DNA of 64,000 nt from Corbicula japonica (taxonomy: Eukaryota > Mollusca > Bivalvia > Venerida > Cyrenidae), in assembly GCA_038501625.1 (NCBI GenBank), contig JAZAYU010000115.1, forward strand, positions 1,952,934 through 2,016,933. Reading direction: 5' to 3'. How positions within the stretch are numbered: position 1 is the stretch's first letter; every line of letters begins with the position of its first letter. Shown piece after piece: positions 40,990 through 53,218 of this stretch. A model generated the notes under the pieces. It searched no databases. It had not been told where the DNA came from and saw nothing but the letters and a program-made list of their open reading frames with translations. The translations under genes and the position numbers were made by a program.

Positions 40990-43900
40990 GCGGAGAAGAC
41001 TTTTTCTATCTATCTATCTCTGGCACTATTTATTCAACTGAGAAACTGAGCGATTGAACGTATACTTTACCCAAAAAACTTCTGTTTTGAAACCGATTTA
41101 ATCGAAACCGAACTTAGTTTATATTTCAACTCAACTGCTAAAAAATCTTACCGTCTTTATTATTTGTAATAATAAAAAAAATCTAAATTCAAACAATTTA
41201 TGCCTAATTTCCTTAGTTTGCAGTCTTACATTTTGATCGATTATTTCAATATAATAAAGATTGATTAGGCTAAATAAAAGCAAAAACCGAACTATAATAT
41301 AAGTGTTTAGCTAATTGGATTTTTGCTAATTGCTATTTTAGTGTTCAGTTTACGCTGAATGTTAACTCTTAAGTTCAGTTTCTTGCATTCGTGTCTTGTG
41401 TTCTAACTAATTTTACTCCATGAGCTCTTGTCTCAGTATTAGTATTTCTCGCCGATCGAGTTCCTACGAGTTTTGCTTCATAATTATATATTACGTACCT
41501 TCTTACTGTAGTCTCAATAATTCGACGGCAAGCACAGACCCATTATCATTCTGACTTTTTATAGATGTCTGTCCTTTACATAAAAAAACGAAACCGTTAT
41601 TTATAAATAATTACATATATTGATTCTACTTGAATGTGGCTTTTCAGGTATGTAATTTTTTTAAAGATACATATGGTTTAAGATGCATAATGGAGCCGCC
41701 AAAGTTGCGACTCAAAATTCCGATCGCTGGCATATAGACATAGAAGAAAAATTTTCCGCATTGATTTAATAGTAACTGGTTTGTGCGCGAAGGACGACCA
41801 TCGTTTATAGAGAAAAGTCCTTGTTGCGCACAAATAGTTGGGCTACTTCTAACTGTTGAATGTTTGTGTGCTTTTGCATTTAATATTGTCGAGAAGACGG
41901 ATGGACTGAAGTTAATTCACCAAAGCCGCTTGTACTTGCTTGTTACGTGGAGAACCTGCAGGGACAAGCGTAAGGTTGATATACTATAGAAGTGGTTTAA
42001 ACTCTCAGAAGCAAACTGTTTTGTTACTGACTGTTCCAAAGACATTAACCTTCTGGTTCTCAATTTTTTTTTAAATTGTCGACATATGTTATGCATCTAT
42101 GGTAGTGGTAGTATAAAGCATGTTACTGATGGCATTTCAGAATTGAAATGAAAATTTTACCGATTTGAAAATTGCTTTCCGGATCAGGAAAGTTGTTACA
42201 TGTCAGCTTGTAATAGAAACTGTCAATATAGTTACCAGTTCGGGAAAGTAAATGTTAAAAACGGGAAAGTGCTTAAAATGGCTGGTTTTCTTGGATATCA
42301 TTAAACTTCGAGCTTGAATATCTCACAAACGATAACGGCCTCGGGAGAATTTTAGATAATTGTTTTAAGAACGGATACAAGCAATGAATATGTAGCTCTG
42401 GCGTGTTCTGCGATACCTGATCGGGAAAGTAAAAAGGGGAATCCCAAACTTTCCCGAACAGGAATGATTCCCTACTGATACATGGGCGACAATTAATGAA
42501 AATTAAGAAATTAATACACAAATGTGCGTTCAAAATAGACATTGTAGACTTGTCAAAAGTTCTGTGCACACTTTACAATGTTGAATATCTGAAAGTAAAA
42601 TTATCATAATTAAAAGAAAGTCTGATATTATGTTAAATATAATCAAAAAGTAATTATTATTTGAAAACTGTGCATTTGTTTCAAGTATTACGCCATCTAG
42701 GTCGGCATACGTTATACTTATGTGTAATCCCCGTGCGGCAATCGAAAATGATATTTTACAACCGATTTTATTTTCCACATGTTCATCGACACCGGATAAT
42801 CTAAAAAAAACACATCACCATTTTATAACTATGGAACGTTTGACGACTTTAGACCGGTAATTCGGACACGTTTTTTATATATTAACCAAATTTAATAAAC
42901 ATGATTTTCGAATTATTCGATTTTGAAGTTTAATAAATTTCTCATAAGTTTAATTTAAGTTTTTAAAGTTTAATAAGTGGACTGGTTACTTATCAAACAA
43001 ATGCAATTCCAACATTTTCGTTTTTTATGGTATATTTTATCGAAATAAATACTTTTTTCTTTTGGAAAGGCTGTTGCAAATCAATCATAAAGAATGGTAT
43101 CGTCCCAAATCGCTAAACCACTCAATCACGTTTGGTACAAACCAACGTGAGGAAAATAGAATGAATTTCCTCCGTGACATCAATGTTAACACGTTATGGA
43201 TAAAATAGAGAAAAAGTGAAATTTACAAATTAGGAACACTCACAAAACACAGAGAGGAAAAGAGATGATATGTTTATAAGTGTGTCTAATACAAATAAGA
43301 CACCACAAACAAAAATAAAGAACCCTTGGGGTTACCGCCTTGGAACGGTTCTCATATCAACACACAAGTACAAGTTGTCTTGGTGAAATAACTCCAACCC
43401 ACCCATCAGCTCAACAATTTTGCGTGCAGAAGCACACACAAACATATAAAACATAAGAAGTTAATAGCATTGCAAAGCCAGTTTAAAGCGGTGGGTACTC
43501 GATGATCTTTCCGAGACCAGATATCCTCAAGCCAGATCAGCCAGAAGAGTGTGTTGGCTCATCGTGCCCAGCAGAAAATTACGAAGCTTCAGGAAGCTAT
43601 TTTATTGCAATGGAATGGCAAATCACAACATTTTCTTTCGATTTACATCAAATTTTGATGATAACAAGATGAGAAAATGATCGCAACTAATTGATAGCGG
43701 ATTCAAGATTATTTACTTTGCTTTCTTAGTACCAGTGAGCTTAACATGTTTTTGTTGTTGTTTTTTTTATTGCGCTAAGCAGATTCAAAATTGTTTGCGC
43801 GGATTAATAGGATATTAATACTCCTTCATTGTAATTTACAATATTTTGAAAGATTCAATCAAATAGTTTAGAAAATCAACATTTATTAAGTGTGCAGTTA

Positions 43901-44100
43901 GAACTTTCGAGTAGTGTTTATCGTATTTATTATATAAAAGAGGACAATTTAAGAAGTTACTGCATTTAGTGGTTTACAGTGTTGTTTAACAGATTAACAG
44001 CTATTTGTTTCCCCATTTTAAGATCAGCATTTATATTGGCGACACTGGACCGGTTGTGATACCTGTATTTAAAAAAATCCAAATTGAATAAGCAATTCAG
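40990..44100. other. Intergenic region, no gene seen
   Basis: AT-rich sequence between the SELENOO and AGAP promoters. GGGAAAGT recurs several times at 42185-42460, including an inverted pair around 42425-42460. Short frames here have no recognisable domains. Confidence 0.45.
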
Positions 44101-44129
44101 AAGTTCTACTTTGGCGTCGTCTTTATACA

Positions 44130-45060
44130 ATGTCGGAAGCATAGACGATACGGCCTATCACCGATACTGTCCAGACGTTTCGACCCAGACTAGAGGACCC
44201 TAAAGGTCGGACGATACGAGACCATACGCCCCATAGCATACGCACACTGAACTTTTACGCTCGCATTTGATGAATTTGGAAAAAAAGTATATAAAATACT
44301 AGTCTTGTCGTTGATTAAACCGTTTTTGTATTTCAATAGAAGAAAAACAGGACGCCGTTGTTTCCTTTTCCTTTTGTTGTTTTCAAAAAATTAAGACATT
44401 GTCTTTTTCTTGTCAATTAATATTAAAGCTTACACGACGCGATTGTTATTTGTTTTACGCGCTTGTGAAAAGACCTGTGTCCTGTGACGAGTCCTGTGGT
44501 TAATTCGCAAGAACCCCCTACGGTACTATTCGGTAGCTTTTGAAAAAAAAGAAGAGCCATAAAGTATTTTTGTTTTGATATCATATATGAAAATGCTAAA
44601 TATATCTGGGCCATATCGTCTGAAAGCTGGGCTGTATCGTCTTAAACAATCAAACGTGCCAGATATCTGCGCCATATGACCTCAAAGCTGGGTTTATCCT
44701 CTTAAACACTAGGCTGTTTTGTCTTTTTTTTGTTTGTTTTTTCTGTTGTTTTTTTTTTCGGGCCCCTTCACGGTTAACCCCATTTATTTAACATTACACA
44801 GATAATAATATACAAACATTGATAATTTCAAATAACAATAAATATCAATTTCATTCAGTTCGTTCAGTTCTAATCAAATTCGAATTCAAATTTAGTTCAA
44901 TTTAGTTCAATTAATTCAATTCCGATCGATCCGATTCGATTCGATCCGATAGGCTGTTTCGTCTTAATCGGGGCCGCAAAGAACCAATCTGGGCCGTAAT
45001 GTCCGCCAGACCGTATCGTCTGGGCAGTACTGGCGAGGGGCCGTAACGTCCGTGATTCAA
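44130..45060. repeat. Cluster of GGCCGTATCGTCT-like motifs
   Basis: Inverted forms (AGACGATACGGCC, GGACGATACGAG) lie at 44147-44220; direct forms (GGGCCATATCGTCT, GGGCTGTATCGTCT, GACCGTATCGTCT, GGGCCGTAACGTCC and others) lie between 44608 and 45050. Between them, 44858-44950 is a cryptically simple TTCAATT/CGATT tract. The inverted arrangement suggests subterminal motifs of a transposon, but no element ends were found. Confidence 0.5.
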
Positions 45061-45095
45061 CTGTTACACACATCCTTAACACAAAAGTGCTCGAA

Positions 45096-45126
45096 TGCGC
45101 ATGCGCAACGAGTTAGCCATTTTGGA
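45096..45126 (+). promoter_or_regulatory. NRF1 palindrome and YY1-like motif, AGAP promoter
   Basis: TGCGCATGCGCA (45096-45107) is a perfect NRF1 palindrome. GCCATTTTGG follows at 45117-45126 and resembles a YY1 site. They lie about 100-130 bp upstream of the AGAP start codon in otherwise AT-rich DNA, so this is the likely core promoter. Confidence 0.6.
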
Positions 45127-45225
45127 AGATGGATGTACTCATTTTCACAAATTTTTGTCAACATTTGCAAGTTTTCTTAGCAAAATGACTTTCAGTGGAC
45201 ATAATGTTAAGAAAGAGAATAAAAA

Positions 45226-45400
45226 ATGAATCAGCGGAGCCCAATTCAACCTTATTTGAACAATTCTCTTGCTGTACGTCAAGAGATCCAACGTTTTGAG
45301 AGTGTCCATCCCAGTATTTATGCCATTTATGATTTGATTGATGCCATACCCGACCCACTGATTCAACAGCAGATCAGAGAACATGTAGTTTGCATTGAAG
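45226..45400 (+). CDS. AGAP: AGAP (centaurin-gamma) ArfGAP, first coding exon
   Basis: AGAP proteins combine a Ras-like GTPase-like domain, a split PH domain, an ArfGAP domain and ankyrin repeats, and act on Arf GTPases in endosomal traffic. Only the N-terminal exon is here: 58 codons plus one base, [10 protein letters not shown]..., then donor G|gtaatg. The segment [20 protein letters not shown] matches the stretch that precedes the GTPase-like domain in vertebrate AGAP1/AGAP3, and [12 protein letters not shown] ends at the same place. The phase (GAA G|) fits the expected Glu-Asp junction of the next exon. Which paralogue this corresponds to cannot be told; Y-A-I-Y-D-L-I is slightly more AGAP3-like. 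No second exon is present, so intron 1 exceeds 18.6 kb. Confidence 0.85.
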
Positions 45401-45840
45401 GTAATGAGTGATATTGCTTAGAATTAGTTACAAACCATGTTTTAAGCTGAAAAATCCATGTTTCACTGCATTGGTTACTGTTTTTTTGGGGGATGGAACT
45501 GTTGCTGTCCAAAAATAGACTAGTTTGCTCCAAATTTTTGAAGGATCACATGTAATATATCCAAATTAACATTCTATGTATTTGTTTGTCAAAATAACAG
45601 GCACATTATGAGACAAGTAAATTACATTTGTTGATGCAGCATATTTGGGTAAAATAATAATTGCCAGTTCAAACAATCGTTTTTGTCATGATCATGTCAT
45701 ATCATTAGGACATCTAGACAGTATGCTAAAATTCTGTGCAAATTTGAGTAAATCCTATGATAAATGTATTTTATAATTGAGCAAAAGTACTTTAAAGTAG
45801 AACAAAGTAGAAAAATCATGATGTGTGGGTGGTCTTAAAG

Positions 45841-46140
45841 AAAAGAATTTTTCCTGCATGCAATCATTTTTAAAAGAGTTTTTGCCCTTTGTTGATTTTA
45901 CTATTTCAGTTTTGTAGCATGAACTTCTCATGTATATTCAGGTGGATTTCTTTCGAATGTGCACCAATGATCTGCCAGATTATGAATGTTGTCACAAAGA
46001 AAGATTTTTCCTGCAACCATTTTTACAACAAGAGTAACATCACTTTATTCATTTCAGTAATAATTTTTTTTGGCACTTCTTCCTCATTTACTGCCTCATG
46101 AATTTCTTTCAATCTTGCACAGAAGATCAGGAAGAATGTG
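45841..46140. repeat. Eroded copies of a Helitron-like core
   Basis: TCCTGCAACCATTTTTAC, GCCCTTTGTTGATTTTA and GATTTCTTTCGAATGTGCAC match the 155-bp core at 58.2-59.5 kb in the same orientation. No element ends remain. A (TTG)n microsatellite follows at 46152-46178. Confidence 0.55.
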
Positions 46141-46841
46141 TCGTTTATGGCCTATGTGTTGTTGTTATTGTTGTTGTTGTTACAGTATGTATAATCATAG
46201 ATTGTTGATGAAGCCCTTTGATTCAACTGTTTTGTTGTTGTTGTTTTAACTTTTTTTGTAATGTTTGCAGATCAAAAGTGTGTCTCTCAAATCACTCATT
46301 GGACTTCTGAGGCCCTACTTTTTCCAGCACAATAAGTTAATCTGAAGATTTAGTGAGTCATGCCTGGGGGACACCCCTCAGTGCAGCATCCAGGGGAGAA
46401 AATGTGTTTTAAGTATCATGATTATGTAGTAATTTATTCCCTTACAAAGCAAATTATCATAGTTGACCATTAAAGTGGTATTACTTCAATTTAACCCGCT
46501 CTTGTATGAAATATTACATGTATTTGGAACTTTAGGCACAAATTTGCAGCATAAGTTCGGGCTAATAAAATTTAAATTTACCGAAATAAATTTGGTCCGC
46601 GCGACTAAAAGCGAAAGTAGGATTTCCGAAACGTCACAGAAATCGAGACGCGCATGAAGTGATCTCTTCGTTGTAGCTAAATATAGCTCCATTATATTTA
46701 GCTTCTTAAAAGTTCTTTAACTATAACTTATCAATATCATTGAAAATCCCGTCTATAAGAAAGAATTAGATCGGACCCTTTGTGTTCTGTTAGAGAGTTT
46801 ATATATTAGAGTCTATATGGACAAATATGATTTTTCAACTG

Positions 46842-47862
46842 TACACTGCAGACTGTTTATAACGCGGTTCGTTTAGATCCGCGCTCCATTATAACGCGGT
46901 CGTCCCGTGGATCCCCTATTTTTTTTTTAAGTCCATTTTTTACCATGAAGCGGCAAAAAAATCGAAACCGGAAGTCATTTTTGATCGTAAAACGGCAAAT
47001 AAATGGAACCCGGAAGTGACAATTGTAACGTGTACATAAGTGACGCACACATTTTATCCCTAAAACAACCGTGTTTTAACACCTTTCCCAGTGACAGATA
47101 TCAGCCCGAGGCAAACTTGTGAACGCTTACTTACTGTTTATCATTGATCCATTACTAAATTCGATTGTCTCTATAATTATCACATAATCGGCACAATTCA
47201 GAAAGAAACAAAAAAATATTCCCGATCATGTTTTAAAACCTGTCGGTAGTTCATTGATGTACATTTTGCTTTGATCCGCCTTCCTGTTAATTTCATGGAT
47301 GTTGCATTTTTTGACTATGGAGGTAAACAGCAATAATATCTGTCAATGAAATGCGACTTCAAAGAAAAATGTCGGCTCGTATCGAGACTGTGATGTTTTG
47401 TCGGCTCTGCTATGAAATCGTTTGATCTACAAGAAGTGTGTACGTGACATTTGGCATTTTTTAGCTGGTTTAAGTTGGTTGATGATGCAATAATATAAAC
47501 AAACTAGATATACGGTCTTTAATTCCATTACAATGATTTAAGGCCGATCTGAATTTGATCTTGGTGTTATTAGTCAGTCTCTTGCCATTTTGCTTTTTTA
47601 TTTGAAATTTGGTAATTGTATGTCTTGTAAGAAATATTATTTGTCGAGTACAGTGTGGGAAATCATGACGTTACGTGGAATTATGCATAATCTCGTTAGT
47701 TGTGTACTAGGTAGTATATTTGCGTGGGAAAATCGGGTCATGTATTTTTCGCGGGAAAATCGGGACATGTATTTTGCGCGGGAAAATATAACGCGGTTTC
47801 ACTTATTAACGCGGTCGGGATGATGGACCCGCTATACCGCGTTATAAAGAGTCTGCAGTGTA
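46842..47862. mobile_element. 1.0-kb pogo/Tigger-like non-autonomous element
   Basis: TACACTGCAGACTgTTTATA + ACGCGG is inverted at the other end with one mismatch (TTATAAAGAGTCTGCAGTGTA). TA at the borders fits a TA target site. Subterminal ATAACGCGGT motifs repeat, as in Tigger-type ends. No transposase frame. Confidence 0.65.
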
Positions 47863-48159
47863 TATTCTTTCTTAAGTTTAGGGCTGGGGCTTTAAGATGT
47901 GATTGTACATGTTTAGAACATATCAGTCCATATTGACGGTAAACCAGTCTGGAAAAAAATGATGTGAATAAAAATAGGACCGAATCATTGACTGTTAGAG
48001 TCAGTCCCCTTCATACGGTATTGTTAGTTTAAGCTGTACGACATTTCCAGCAAAACACTCTTTTGTTGATTGGGAAACGGCACAGTTGGTTGTTGGGACA
48101 GCACAGATAACCCTTTTTTATTTTCACTTTGATGAAGTCTTGTTTGTAATTTGAAAGAC

Positions 48160-48225
48160 ACAATACCAAAAATTTCAGAAATGGGAGCATTAGTGTCCTA
48201 TGGACACAGTCACACAGTCAGGTTT
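48160..48225. repeat. Solo Helitron-like terminus
   Basis: GTGTCCTATGGACAC hairpin, shared with the ends at 13211 and 59551, without a neighbouring core array. Confidence 0.5.
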
Positions 48226-49825
48226 TAATTTATATGTGGATAGGTATCAGCTGATTTTTTTTTTCAAATATAATTCAGACCTTTAATTGTTCAATACAGA
48301 TATTTCATGATGAAGCATTATTTTATTGCATTCCAAATGCGTTGATAACTGTTGGTTGAGTTGATAACTTTGGTCTGCTGTTGTTGGAGATAACTCAAAA
48401 TTGTGGTTCACTGGAATAGCTACAATAATTTGCTTAAAAATGAGAGGCATCTTATCAAACACGTGTCATTCCCCTTTTTAGCTAGATGGTGATATGTAAG
48501 GCTTTAATGTTTACAGGTGTCATTGGTAGCATTTCAATTCTGGGCCATAAATGTTTACAAAATTGTACCGTTCAGAGGTGTACAATTCCACTTTATCGTT
48601 CGCCATGGTGAGTAAATGATCAGTTGGGTGAAGCGGCTGAAACTCTCAACCAACCAGGCGAGTTAATTAATAAGCAATGCACATCTATTGTTGTTGTTTT
48701 TTTTTGGAAAATGAAAAATTTTCACTTTGTTTACAAAAAGAATTTGAGATATTCAGCTGATTTTGGTATATTCAGGATGTTTCTGATGTAAAGGTAAGAG
48801 CAGCGATTTATTTTTGTCCTTACTGGGTTTCCCAAATCAAAATGAGGCTGCAAGTGCAGGTATTTTCCTGCCATATGTCAGAATGTTGAAACAAAATTGT
48901 ACATCTCTCCTGTTTAAACGAACAGCAACATGATTATAAAGGTGAAAAAATAATTACTGAATATTAGCATCATTATTTTAAGTGTGCAGAATATTTCCAT
49001 GAATCGTAAGACATATCATGGTAAATGTCATCATTATCGAAAAATTTCCTCGCCATGTGCTCTGCATAATGCTTCATTATTTATGCCCAAAATCACTACT
49101 GTTTTTTGGTCACACAAATATACTAAGAATTTAGATTTTAGTTAGGTTTTAGTTTGCACCCAAAACATCAGACACATGGTGCAGTGAGCTATATTTCGTT
49201 TGAAAAGTAGCGGGAAAGTTTAATTGACAGAACACTGTTCATAGTTCATAATGCCTTCGGTTTGCTTTACTTTAAGTCGCACCTTCTGTTCTTGCTTCAG
49301 TGCTACATGTACCATTCGAACCTTTAGAAAACAAAATATTTAGTTCAAGGAGAATCAACCCCAAGCGACAAAAAATTGATTGACAGTGAAACATGACTTA
49401 GAAGTTGAACGCAGTGTCTTCTGATTTGAGCGGCAGTTCTATGATCAGGAGTCGCAAGACATTAAACATGATCCGCATCTTTTGAAGTGTTGCAGTGCAA
49501 CAGATGTTTACGGAGGTCGCTAGCTGGTTCAAAATCTAAGTAAAATCAAAATTTGTAGTATCATAAGGATAATATTTAAACAAAACACTTAGATTAATTT
49601 TATTCACACCGCTAAGACCACTAAAGGCACTATTGTTGCACTTCAAAGCATTTAATAGATGTACATATGTAGTGTAACCCATTATTGTAATTAGCACAGT
49701 TGATGTAAAAAAAAATGCTCTCACTGTTAATGATTTCCGCGAAGTCACCAGTTGCATTGTTATTTACAATTTACTTTAGTTTAAACTTATTTATTTTATA
49801 TCGATTGTGAAACAAGTTCTTCCAA

Positions 49826-49990
49826 CTTATATTAATCATGGTTGCGTCCTGGGTGTCCAACCAGTACTCGTGCCGAATGTGGATTGAGGAAATAGCAGAC
49901 GAATCTCATCCCTGGTGGGATTCAAACCCGCAGTCTGCGGATCTGGAGTCCGAGTCCGACACTCTACCTCTAGACCACTGTTCCTCCATT
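49826..49990 (-). repeat. tRNA-derived SINE
   Basis: The minus strand shows a tRNA-like head from about 49987: box A TGGTCTAGAGG (49977-49967) and box B GGTTTGAATCC (49928-49918), 38 nt apart, both fitting Pol III consensus. The sequence after box B does not complete an acceptor stem and continues into a non-tRNA body ending in an AT-rich tail (ATAAAATAAATAAG near 49790). It is a SINE rather than a functional tRNA. Confidence 0.7.
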
Positions 49991-50353
49991 TACAATTTAC
50001 AAGGTTCAGTTACACATTGCTAGCAGGTCTCTATGATATAAACAACATTTAAACGAAATTGTATCCTTTTAATGGTCCATGTCAACGTTTACTAAAATTT
50101 GTAAACGTTTGAGCCTTTTTGAGATGTAACTCACTAGTCTTTCAAAGCTTTGATTTTATTTTTAGACTCATTATTCATACATGTGCATATATATGCTCTG
50201 TGCACAGCTAACATTAAGCATTCCATGCCTGAAATAAGTTAAACTTTGTTGTTTTGTTAGTGACTATTTAGAACCATAAATAAAGGAAATACATTTGATT
50301 TCAGTTGCAAGAATTGGACAATTTTATCAAATGACCTACCTGAAAAGCATCTT

Positions 50354-50567
50354 TTTAAACCTTTTCTCGATATAAACAAATTTTATCGCATGTGCAAATA
50401 GTGTGGATGCAGATTAGCTAGATCCTCTTTTTGATTCAAAAGGTTATTTCTGACCGAAAAATGAACAGTGCAGATCCTGATGAGACAGCATGGATGTGCC
50501 AGCTGATCTATAGATCTACACTGGACACTTACGTAATAAAAGGTGTATGTATGGAGTAAAGGTTTAA
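50354..50567. repeat. TTAA MITE copy
   Basis: TTAAACCTTTTCTCGATATA to GGAGTAAAGGTTTAA; the inner arm GCCAGCTGATCTATAGATCT shows a small insertion. Confidence 0.65.
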
Positions 50568-50904
50568 AAAAGGTTTGGGTTTTGATTATTAAGATATATT
50601 GGAGGAACCAACAGAGGAAACAAAATATATAATCAAAAAATAATGATGGAAAAGTTGAAAGATTGCCACAGGTGATTTGTTAACACTATGTTAGAATTTT
50701 ATAGTGGTTATTTCCTGGACACAAGTACTTGGAAAGGTATTATGTGGAAAAAATCCAGATGTTTTCTTGTAAACATTCATTCCCACCAAATATTTTACCA
50801 ACAATTTCCCATTTGGCCTTTATAAACTAATGCTTATTCTTAGTTTGTTCAAAATGTGAGATTTGTTCAGTGAGTAGGGCAGACTAGGAGGATTCTTTTT
50901 TGTG

Positions 50905-51030
50905 TCTTTCAAACAAAAAGCAATACATAGGTGCCACTTCCATCCATCGGTCGAAAATTAACATTGACTACTTGTGTATATAACTTAGCCAGTTCTTAAT
51001 ATTTCTTCATCAAACTGTCATGCATCTCTT
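50905..51030. repeat. Fragment of the Helitron-like family at 61.1 kb
   Basis: AGTTCTTAATATTTCTTCATCAA and nearby CCATCCATCGGTCGAAAATT match that element. Confidence 0.5.
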
Positions 51031-51053
51031 GAAAAAGTCTAATATACTGAAAT

Positions 51054-51500
51054 AACCCTTTCCTCCATTGAAATTTTAGTATTTAACGCACTGTCTGTTA
51101 AGTTCTGAATATTCATAATATTATGACATCGTGTATGATAGTTGTAAGGTAAAATTGTGGTGATCACTGGGTTATTTAGTGTATATAAATTAATGAAGTT
51201 TTAACAATCAAGAAAGCATGGTCACTTCACTACGCTCCATTCCATTACGGTTTCTTAATTGTTAGAACTTCACTTAATATACAATAACTATATCATAATA
51301 ATTATTGTAAGCTTTTTTACACACATGACCAGTGTAAATATTATAAGATCAGCTGGCACATCTGTACTATCTGATCAGGATCTGCTCTGTTAACTGTTTG
51401 ATTTATTAGGTTATTTCACACCAAAAAACGAACAATAGGATCCTGATCAGACACCATGTACTGGTTACCCGGGCGTAAAAGGGTGAATATAAAGAGAAAA
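51054..51500. repeat. TTAA MITE copy split by an insertion
   Basis: The left terminus (ATAACCCTTTCCTCCATTG) and the core (ACCAGTGTAAATATTATAAG onward) are separated by about 240 bp. The insert contains its own palindrome, GAAGTTTTAACAATCAAGAA...TTCTTAATTGTTAGAACTTC (about 51196-51270). Confidence 0.5.
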
Positions 51501-51874
51501 GGGCATAATATTCTTAAGGTACATAGAATAAGGCAGACTTTTAGATTCTAACCTTTCTTGGTGATTTTTATTTTGTCAGAAGTGCCACCTTTCATTAATG
51601 ATATGCCTTACCAAATATCTTGCTTATAACAGTTTCAATTGGTGTGTAGCAGTAATCAAGACAGAATAATGTGAAAATCATTGGTATTCTGTTACATGAA
51701 CAATCCAGTAAACAATAGTAACTTGGAAAGTCTTACATACTAGTTACAGCTGAAAATGTTGAGAGCTGGTTATTTACCAGGTGTTTTGAAATGTGACACA
51801 GAGAAATTTATGAAGGATTTTTGATGTTCCTGAAATGAAACATATGGATTACTAAGATATTTCAAAGTAAGAGA

Positions 51875-51887
51875 CCCCCCCCCCCCC
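51875..51887. repeat. C13 homopolymer
   Basis: Thirteen consecutive C; length is prone to sequencing error. Confidence 0.8.
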
Positions 51888-53218
51888 ACAAATACCAAGA
51901 ACAATAACTCTGAACTGAGCAGAGTTTTACATAGTATTGCTTATTTCCCTTTGGTTACTGCAGCGAGAAGACACGTTTTTTTCTGCAGCTGTCTCATAAA
52001 AAAACTGACATTAATGGAATCATTAGTGAAAAATGCCAATGCCCATTTGGATAAATTGTTTATTGGCAGACACACTGACCCAGATATCAGTATTTGAGAT
52101 CTGCATATTATGTTTTTAGTGAAGATTGGATAACAAAATTTTCCACAATTAATAGCAGGCCTGTAATGTTGTAATATCTATGAAATACTAAAGGCAGACA
52201 CTATTGAAAATGTTAATAAATAAGATCTGGCTTCAAGGTTATATAACCCAGGATGGAAACTCGGATCTCAAGCCAGTGTGGGTCACTTCTGAGACTGTTC
52301 TTGATTGCAACCAGTCCGATTGCTTAGAATAGAGAGATGGTTACCTTCAATGTTTGAAAGCCACTTTGTTAAAAATGGCATTTAAGATGTCATTGTCGGC
52401 AGTGAAATCTTAGAAATCATAGAAATTGAAAAGTATTGAAAGGTGCTAATGAGAATCGGATAGGTAGAACACTGGGGATATTATGTGATGCTTAAAATAA
52501 TCATCTGTGAAGATAGCAAATCAATATTAATGCTGTATTGTCGATTCATAGAAAGTAATGGTGATAATTAAAATGTCATTACGGAGTGTAAAGCTCTAAC
52601 AATGGTCTGACTACAGCAAGGACTGATGACATTTACAAGTGGTCTAGTCCAGTTCAAGACAATAATAATATCTGTATTAATATGGAATTTATTATTCTCG
52701 GTGTTGACTTGTAATTGATAATAGAAAAATTGGAGATGCATATTGGACAAAGTTTGAATGTTGCTGTAGTGTGCAAGGTCCAGACCTCATGCTATACTTA
52801 GCTAGGCCGTTAAATAAGGAATTATAGCAGCATTTCAGTATCCATTCTGTTTATACTAGTTATAGAAATAAATATGTTTTGAAAGTGATTTCCAGCAGCA
52901 CTAAGATAATTTGGTGTTGATTTAGAACAGACAGAAGTCAGAACGGTATAGTGTAAATGTTTGGCGACATCAAAGGTGGAAATAATTGTAAAGTTATTGT
53001 TGTTATATGAGCAGTGGGTGCCTGGCAATATTTGATGGTCTTATCATGTTACAGTTAGAATTGGAAGATGTCTTTCAAGACCAAATAATAGCCAACAAGT
53101 GTCAATATCTTGTGGAAACCAACCCAACATGAGCGTATAACATTGGCCATGATAGCCATTATTAAAACTGGAGAAAAAATGTTTCGTCTTTGAAAATCAC
53201 AAATATGGATGTAGTTTT

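Noticed and set aside
42273..42778. Two minus-strand ORFs (98 and 82 aa)
   Set aside because: No recognisable domain, splice signal or repeat of known type; AT-rich composition makes such frames common.
49918..49987. Functional tRNA gene on the minus strand
   Set aside because: Box A and box B are good, but the acceptor stem cannot be closed and the sequence continues into a SINE body.
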